Origin: DASPXY01 sp038227745
Lineage (GTDB): Bacteria; Planctomycetota; Planctomycetia; Gemmatales; Gemmataceae
NCBI GenBank assembly: GCA_038227745.1
Contig: JBBRPS010000025.1
Span: 1-28,527 of the forward strand
Reading direction: 5' to 3'
DNA: 28,527 nt
A program made the position numbers and the translations under genes. This document shows positions 25,501 through 28,527 of this stretch, piece by piece. The stretch's first letter is position 1. Each line of letters opens with the position of its first letter. The notes under the pieces are model-generated. The model was not told the DNA's origin. It made no database searches and worked only from the letters and a program-made list of their open reading frames with translations.

Positions 25501-25871
25501 CCGAGCACCACCTGAGCGGCGTGATGAGCCGCTGGCTGCCGTGGCTGTGCGAGCTGCAGCCGGAGCTGTTCTGCGAGATCTCGCCGGAGCACGCCGCCGA
25601 GCTGGGCGTGGCGAACACCGGCTGGGTGGTGATCTCGACGCCGCGCGGCTCGATCCGGGCGAAGGCGCTGGTGACGCGACGGATCCGTCCGTTCCACCTG
25701 CGCGACCGGATGGTCCACCACGTTGGCCTGCCCTGGCACTGGGGCTACAAGGGCGTGTCCACCGGGGACGTGGTGAACAACCTGTCGGCCCTGGTCGGCG
25801 ACCCGAACGTGTCCATCCACGAGGCGAAAGTGTTTGTCTGCAACGTGAGCAAGGGCGAACGGCCGGCGTAA
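22503..25871 (+). CDS. fdnG: Selenocysteine-containing, Tat-exported formate dehydrogenase catalytic subunit
   Basis: The gene reads through an in-frame TGA (23193-23195), giving about 1122 residues with selenocysteine at 231. The context NQARI-Sec-HSSTV matches the active site of E. coli FdnG/FdoG (NQARV-Sec-H). The N terminus is a Tat signal (LNRRDFLRTSAVGG, then a hydrophobic stretch). A 4Fe-4S motif follows: C56-x2-C59-x3-C63-x27-C91. After the Sec come FGSN-type molybdopterin motifs such as FIMGSNMAECHP, YAVGWTQHTTG, LLLGNIGRPGGGILALRGH and, near the end, WHWGYKGVSTGDVVNNLS. The protein oxidises formate to CO2 at a molybdenum or tungsten bis-MGD centre, outside the cytoplasmic membrane. 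It is somewhat longer than FdnG (1016). GGGGAG precedes the ATG. The stop codon lies inside a palindromic repeat. The iron-sulfur and membrane subunits follow. Confidence 0.93.
23193..23224 (+). promoter_or_regulatory. Bacterial SECIS element and UGA selenocysteine codon
   Basis: Directly after the UGA, GTGCCC (23208-23213) pairs with GGGCAC (23219-23224) around the loop GGUCU. In the E. coli fdhF SECIS, as I recall it, the loop is also GGUCU and starts at position 22 counted from the U of UGA. Here GGUCU starts at position 22 too, and position 17 is a U, matching the bulged U needed for SelB binding. This is strong evidence that the UGA is recoded. Confidence 0.88.
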
Positions 25872-25968
25872 GCCGGCTGGTCCATCCTGGCGAACGGCCG
25901 GCGTAAGCCGGCTGGTCCTGCGACCTACGTGGGGTGCCGTACCAGCCGGCTTACGCCGGCCGTTCGCC
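25854..25968. repeat. REP-like repeats (two direct, one inverted) between formate dehydrogenase genes
   Basis: A 28-30-base element containing CGAACGGCCGGCGTAAGCCG occurs at 25854-25883 and 25889-25918, and in reverse at 25941-25968. Each copy has an internal hairpin (GCCGGC, GTAA, GCCGGC), and the outer copies can pair into a larger one. The TAA stop of the catalytic subunit gene is part of the first copy. In the mRNA this could stabilise the upstream message or lower expression of downstream genes. Confidence 0.85.
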
Positions 25969-25991
25969 GGGCCGTCCCGGAGGGAAGAGCG

Positions 25992-26867
25992 ATGCCCGAC
26001 CCCGTTGGCTTCTACACCGACACGACCGTCTGCATCGGCTGCAAGGCCTGCCAGGTCGCCTGCCACCAGTGGAACGACCTGCCCGCCGGCAAGGGGCAGC
26101 GCACTCCGCTCCCGGTGCTCAGTGGCGACAGCTACGACAACACCGGCAGCCTCTCCGATGTGAACTGGCGCCACGTCAAGTTCATCGAGAAGTTCAGCCC
26201 CGACCCCAACCGCAGCCAGGCGGCGTGGCTAATGATGTCCGACGTGTGCAAGCACTGCGTCAACGCCCCCTGCCTGGAGGTCTGCCCGACGGGGGCGATC
26301 CTGCGCACCGAGTTCGACACGGTGTACATCAACCAGCCGGCGTGCAACGGCTGCCGCGACTGCGTCACGGCCTGCCCCTTCGGCGTCATCCACATGAGCG
26401 AGCAGACCGGCATCGCCCAGAAATGCACCTTCTGCTACGACCGCCTGAAGGACAACCTGGTCCCCGCCTGCGCCCAGGCCTGCCCGACCAACTCGATCCA
26501 GTTCGGCAAGATCTCCGACCTGAAGCAGCGCGCCCGGACGCGCGTCGCGCAGCTCAATAACGAAAACCCCAACGGCGCCGGTCCAGGCGGCCACCGGGCG
26601 TACCTCTACGGGGCCGACGAAAAGATCCTCGGCGGCCTGAACGCCTTCTATCTGCTGGTGGATGAGCCGGAGGTGTACGGGCTGCCGTCCAATCCGAAGG
26701 TGCCCAGCCGCGTCATGCCGGCCTCGTCGTTCTGGAGCATCTTCACCGCCCTGATGACGGCCCTCGGCGTGCTGTTCGCCTTCCGCTCGCGGACGAAGCA
26801 GAAGCCCGCCGCCCCGCCGACGCCCGGCGGACCGGCTCCGGAGGCGATCAAGGAGGTGCGGCCATGA
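25992..26867 (+). CDS. fdnH: Formate dehydrogenase iron-sulfur (beta) subunit
   Basis: This 291-residue protein carries four cysteine clusters typical of FdnH-type electron-transfer subunits: CIGCKACQVAC near the N terminus, then CKHCVNAPCLEVCP, CNGCRDCVTACP, and CTFCYDRL with CAQACP. These should hold four 4Fe-4S centres passing electrons from the catalytic subunit to the membrane subunit. Near the C terminus SSFWSIFTALMTALGVLFAF is a single membrane helix, as in FdnH, where it anchors the subunit facing the periplasm. There is no signal peptide of its own; export with the Tat-tagged catalytic subunit is expected. The ATG at 25992 follows GGAGGG by about eight bases; the frame is open further upstream through the repeat but has no good start there. 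It overlaps the next gene by four bases (ATGA). Confidence 0.95.
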   Translation: MPDPVGFYTDTTVCIGCKACQVACHQWNDLPAGKGQRTPLPVLSGDSYDNTGSLSDVNWRHVKFIEKFSPDPNRSQAAWLMMSDVCKHCVNAPCLEVCPTGAILRTEFDTVYINQPACNGCRDCVTACPFGVIHMSEQTGIAQKCTFCYDRLKDNLVPACAQACPTNSIQFGKISDLKQRARTRVAQLNNENPNGAGPGGHRAYLYGADEKILGGLNAFYLLVDEPEVYGLPSNPKVPSRVMPASSFWSIFTALMTALGVLFAFRSRTKQKPAAPPTPGGPAPEAIKEVRP

Positions 26868-28171
26868 ACCCCTTCGTCTCCGACCCCGAGTGGGGCTGGT
26901 GGATCGTCCTCTATTTCTACCTGGGTGGCATCGCCGCGGGCGCTTACTTCCTGGGCACGTTGATCGAGTTGTTCGGCCGGTCGGAAGACCGCCCGGTGGC
27001 ACGCATCGGTTACCGGATCGCGTTCCCCCTGGTCTGCGTGTGCGGCATCCTGCTCATCGTGGACCTGGAACGGCCCGAACGCTTCTGGCACATGCTCTTG
27101 CAGTCCGAGGTCGTCGATCGGGCCCTGAGAGAGGGCTGGCCCCTGGGCGGCTGGGCCACGATGCTCCACGCCCCCATGTTCAAGTGGTGGTCGCCCATGT
27201 CGATCGGGGCCTGGTCACTCTTTGTCTTCGGCCTGTTCAGCTTCATCTCCTTCCTGCGTAGCGTCTGGCCCGAGGGGCGGATCGAGCGCTGGCTGGGGCG
27301 CGGCGCGGTGGGCCGCGTGCTGGAGGTCCTGGGCAGCGCCGTCGGCTTCTTCGTCGCCTCCTACACCGGCGTGCTGCTGACGGCCACGAACCAGCCGCTG
27401 TGGAGCGTGACCGACTGGACCGGCCCGCTGTTCCTGACGTCGGCGGCCTCGACGGGCATCGCCGCGGTGCTCCTGCTGCGGACCGCGTCGGTGTCGGCCG
27501 AGTCGGAGGAGCGGCTGGAGCGGGCTGACCTGTGGGTTTTGGGGCTGGAGCTGTTCGTCTTCCTGGTGTTCCTCGCATCGCTCGGGGCGGTGCTGCCGCT
27601 GGCGATGCAGACGTGGCAGGGCTGGGTGCTGATCTTCGGCACGCTGATCGTAGGCCTGCTGCTGCCGTTGTGGCTGCACCTGAGGGTGGGCACGCCCGAC
27701 CACCGCCGGGTGACGGCGGCCGCCCTCGCCGCGCTCGTCGGCGGATTCGCCCTGCGTTTCGGCGTCGTCCGGACGTCCCCGGCGCTCCTGGCGGTATGGC
27801 AACGCCACTGGGAACACACCGGCGCGGCGCCCGCGCCAACGCCCTTATGGCAGACCTGGCAGGGCCTGGGCCTGCTGGCCACCACCGCCGTGCTCGCGGT
27901 CCTGATCCCCTGGGCGCTGCGGCGGCACTGGCGCCTGTCGGGAGCGCAAATGTCCCTGGCTGGGCTCGTCTCCTTGCTCGTCGCCGTGGGCGTCACCGCC
28001 TACTCCTTCAGCCCCGACCCCGGACGCATCCTCAATCCTCTCTCGGCCGTGCGCTTCTCGCCGGAAGAGGGACGTCTCCGCGGCGGCGGGCCGGGCGCCA
28101 GCCAGCAGAACCGGCCGAGCGAGATCCACCTGCGCAGCAAGCTCGTCGGGAACCTTCCCCATGAACGCTGA
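26864..28171 (+). CDS. NrfD-type membrane subunit of formate dehydrogenase
   Basis: This 435-residue polytopic protein resembles the NrfD/PsrC family of quinone-reactive membrane subunits. The first helix (WWIVLYFYLGGIAAGAYFLG) has the family's characteristic small-residue pattern, and LIVDLERPERFWHML follows the second helix. I count about eight to ten hydrophobic segments in all, including LELFVFLVFLASLGAVLPLA and ALLAVWQRHW. The C-terminal 50 residues are polar. In this operon it replaces the cytochrome b subunit (FdnI) of the E. coli enzyme, so electrons from formate would pass to quinone without heme. The start overlaps the iron-sulfur gene (ATGA), and the end overlaps the next gene by 11 bases, so the operon is tightly coupled. 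Confidence 0.9.
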   Translation: MNPFVSDPEWGWWIVLYFYLGGIAAGAYFLGTLIELFGRSEDRPVARIGYRIAFPLVCVCGILLIVDLERPERFWHMLLQSEVVDRALREGWPLGGWATMLHAPMFKWWSPMSIGAWSLFVFGLFSFISFLRSVWPEGRIERWLGRGAVGRVLEVLGSAVGFFVASYTGVLLTATNQPLWSVTDWTGPLFLTSAASTGIAAVLLLRTASVSAESEERLERADLWVLGLELFVFLVFLASLGAVLPLAMQTWQGWVLIFGTLIVGLLLPLWLHLRVGTPDHRRVTAAALAALVGGFALRFGVVRTSPALLAVWQRHWEHTGAAPAPTPLWQTWQGLGLLATTAVLAVLIPWALRRHWRLSGAQMSLAGLVSLLVAVGVTAYSFSPDPGRILNPLSAVRFSPEEGRLRGGGPGASQQNRPSEIHLRSKLVGNLPHER

Positions 28172-28527
28172 CCCCCTGCGGCCGCGTGCCCTGGCCCTGC
28201 TCCTCCTTGCCTCGCCCGATCTGCGCCCCCGGCAGCGTGCCCGCGACCAGCAGGCTGACCTCGCGGGCCTGGCCCTGATGCGCCACACTCTGGAACAACT
28301 CGCGGCCCTCGACCCCGAGCCGGACGAGTTGGAAGCGGCCCTCCTCCGCATCACCGCGGAAGCCGGCGAGTCGTCCGGGCCAGCCCGCGCCGTGGCGATC
28401 CAGGTCCGCGACGAGTGGCGCATGGCCTGCGTCTCCCCCGAGTGGGTCGCACACCTGCTCGCACAGGCGACGGCTGAACGGCACGGGGCCGGCGCGGGGG
28501 GGGGAAGGCCGTGGGTAACCGTTTCCT
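28161..28527 (+). CDS. Unidentified protein, fourth gene of the formate dehydrogenase operon (cut by window end)
   Basis: An open frame from the ATG at 28161 runs to the window end without a stop (122 codons seen). The start lies 11 bases inside the end of the NrfD-type gene, so it belongs to the same transcript. The visible part is Ala-, Leu- and Arg-rich and helical: MNADPLRPRALALLLLASP, then LAGLALMRHTLEQLAALDPE and a segment with VRDEWRMACVSPEWVAHLL. I see no metal-binding cysteine pairs and no family motif. Its position suggests an accessory or maturation factor such as FdhE or FdhD, but the sequence does not show either. Confidence 0.6.
   Translation, partial: MNADPLRPRALALLLLASPDLRPRQRARDQQADLAGLALMRHTLEQLAALDPEPDELEAALLRITAEAGESSGPARAVAIQVRDEWRMACVSPEWVAHLLAQATAERHGAGAGGGRPWVTVS

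Overview
This is a high-GC window that looks like a chromosome segment of a planctomycete, probably from the Gemmataceae or a relative. No marker gene in the window proves this. The reasons are: an ECF sigma factor fused to a membrane segment and a WD40-like propeller; a small-protein/retropepsin gene pair of a kind I associate with planctomycetes; a Ser/Thr-kinase-like protein with a tail anchor; lpxB; and many short palindromic and heptamer repeats between genes.

Layout. (1) 1-1500, minus strand: a duplicated small gene (two copies about 91% identical) around one intact retropepsin-like gene, plus the remnant of a second retropepsin gene. (2) 1610-8683, redox and signalling genes: glucose-6-phosphate dehydrogenase fused to a cyclic-nucleotide-binding domain, a secreted STN-like protein, a kinase homologue lacking the catalytic HRD aspartate, and a type II NADH dehydrogenase-like flavoprotein fused to a cyclic-nucleotide-binding domain and a CBS pair. 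(3) 8801-12713: the ECF-WD40 sigma factor, two gene remnants and a two-gene unit of unknown function. (4) 13436-20291, an accessory island: an overlapping operon of HhH-GPD DNA glycosylase, cytosine-C5 methyltransferase and predicted restriction endonuclease, followed by a DUF5131-TcmP fusion gene, a decayed second DUF5131 gene and a 3' fragment of an EF-Tu gene. (5) 20445-22064, minus strand: lpxB and a small charged protein. (6) 22503-28527, plus strand: a formate dehydrogenase operon with a selenocysteine-containing, Tat-exported catalytic subunit, an iron-sulfur subunit, an NrfD-type membrane subunit and a fourth gene cut by the window end.

How the genes may work together. The island is a restriction-modification system that carries its own base-excision enzyme. 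The glycosylase probably repairs T:G mismatches left when 5-methylcytosine deaminates, as MIG does beside M.MthTI in Methanothermobacter. The DUF5131-TcmP fusion next to it is the best candidate for an undescribed system. The two cyclic-nucleotide-sensor fusions lie about 3 kb apart on NADPH-producing and NADH-consuming enzymes, which suggests second-messenger control of pyridine nucleotide flux (inference). The formate dehydrogenase would oxidise formate outside the cytoplasmic membrane and feed electrons to the quinone pool; its in-frame UGA and SECIS hairpin imply that the host makes selenocysteine.

I saw no rRNA, tRNA or CRISPR array and no transposase gene.
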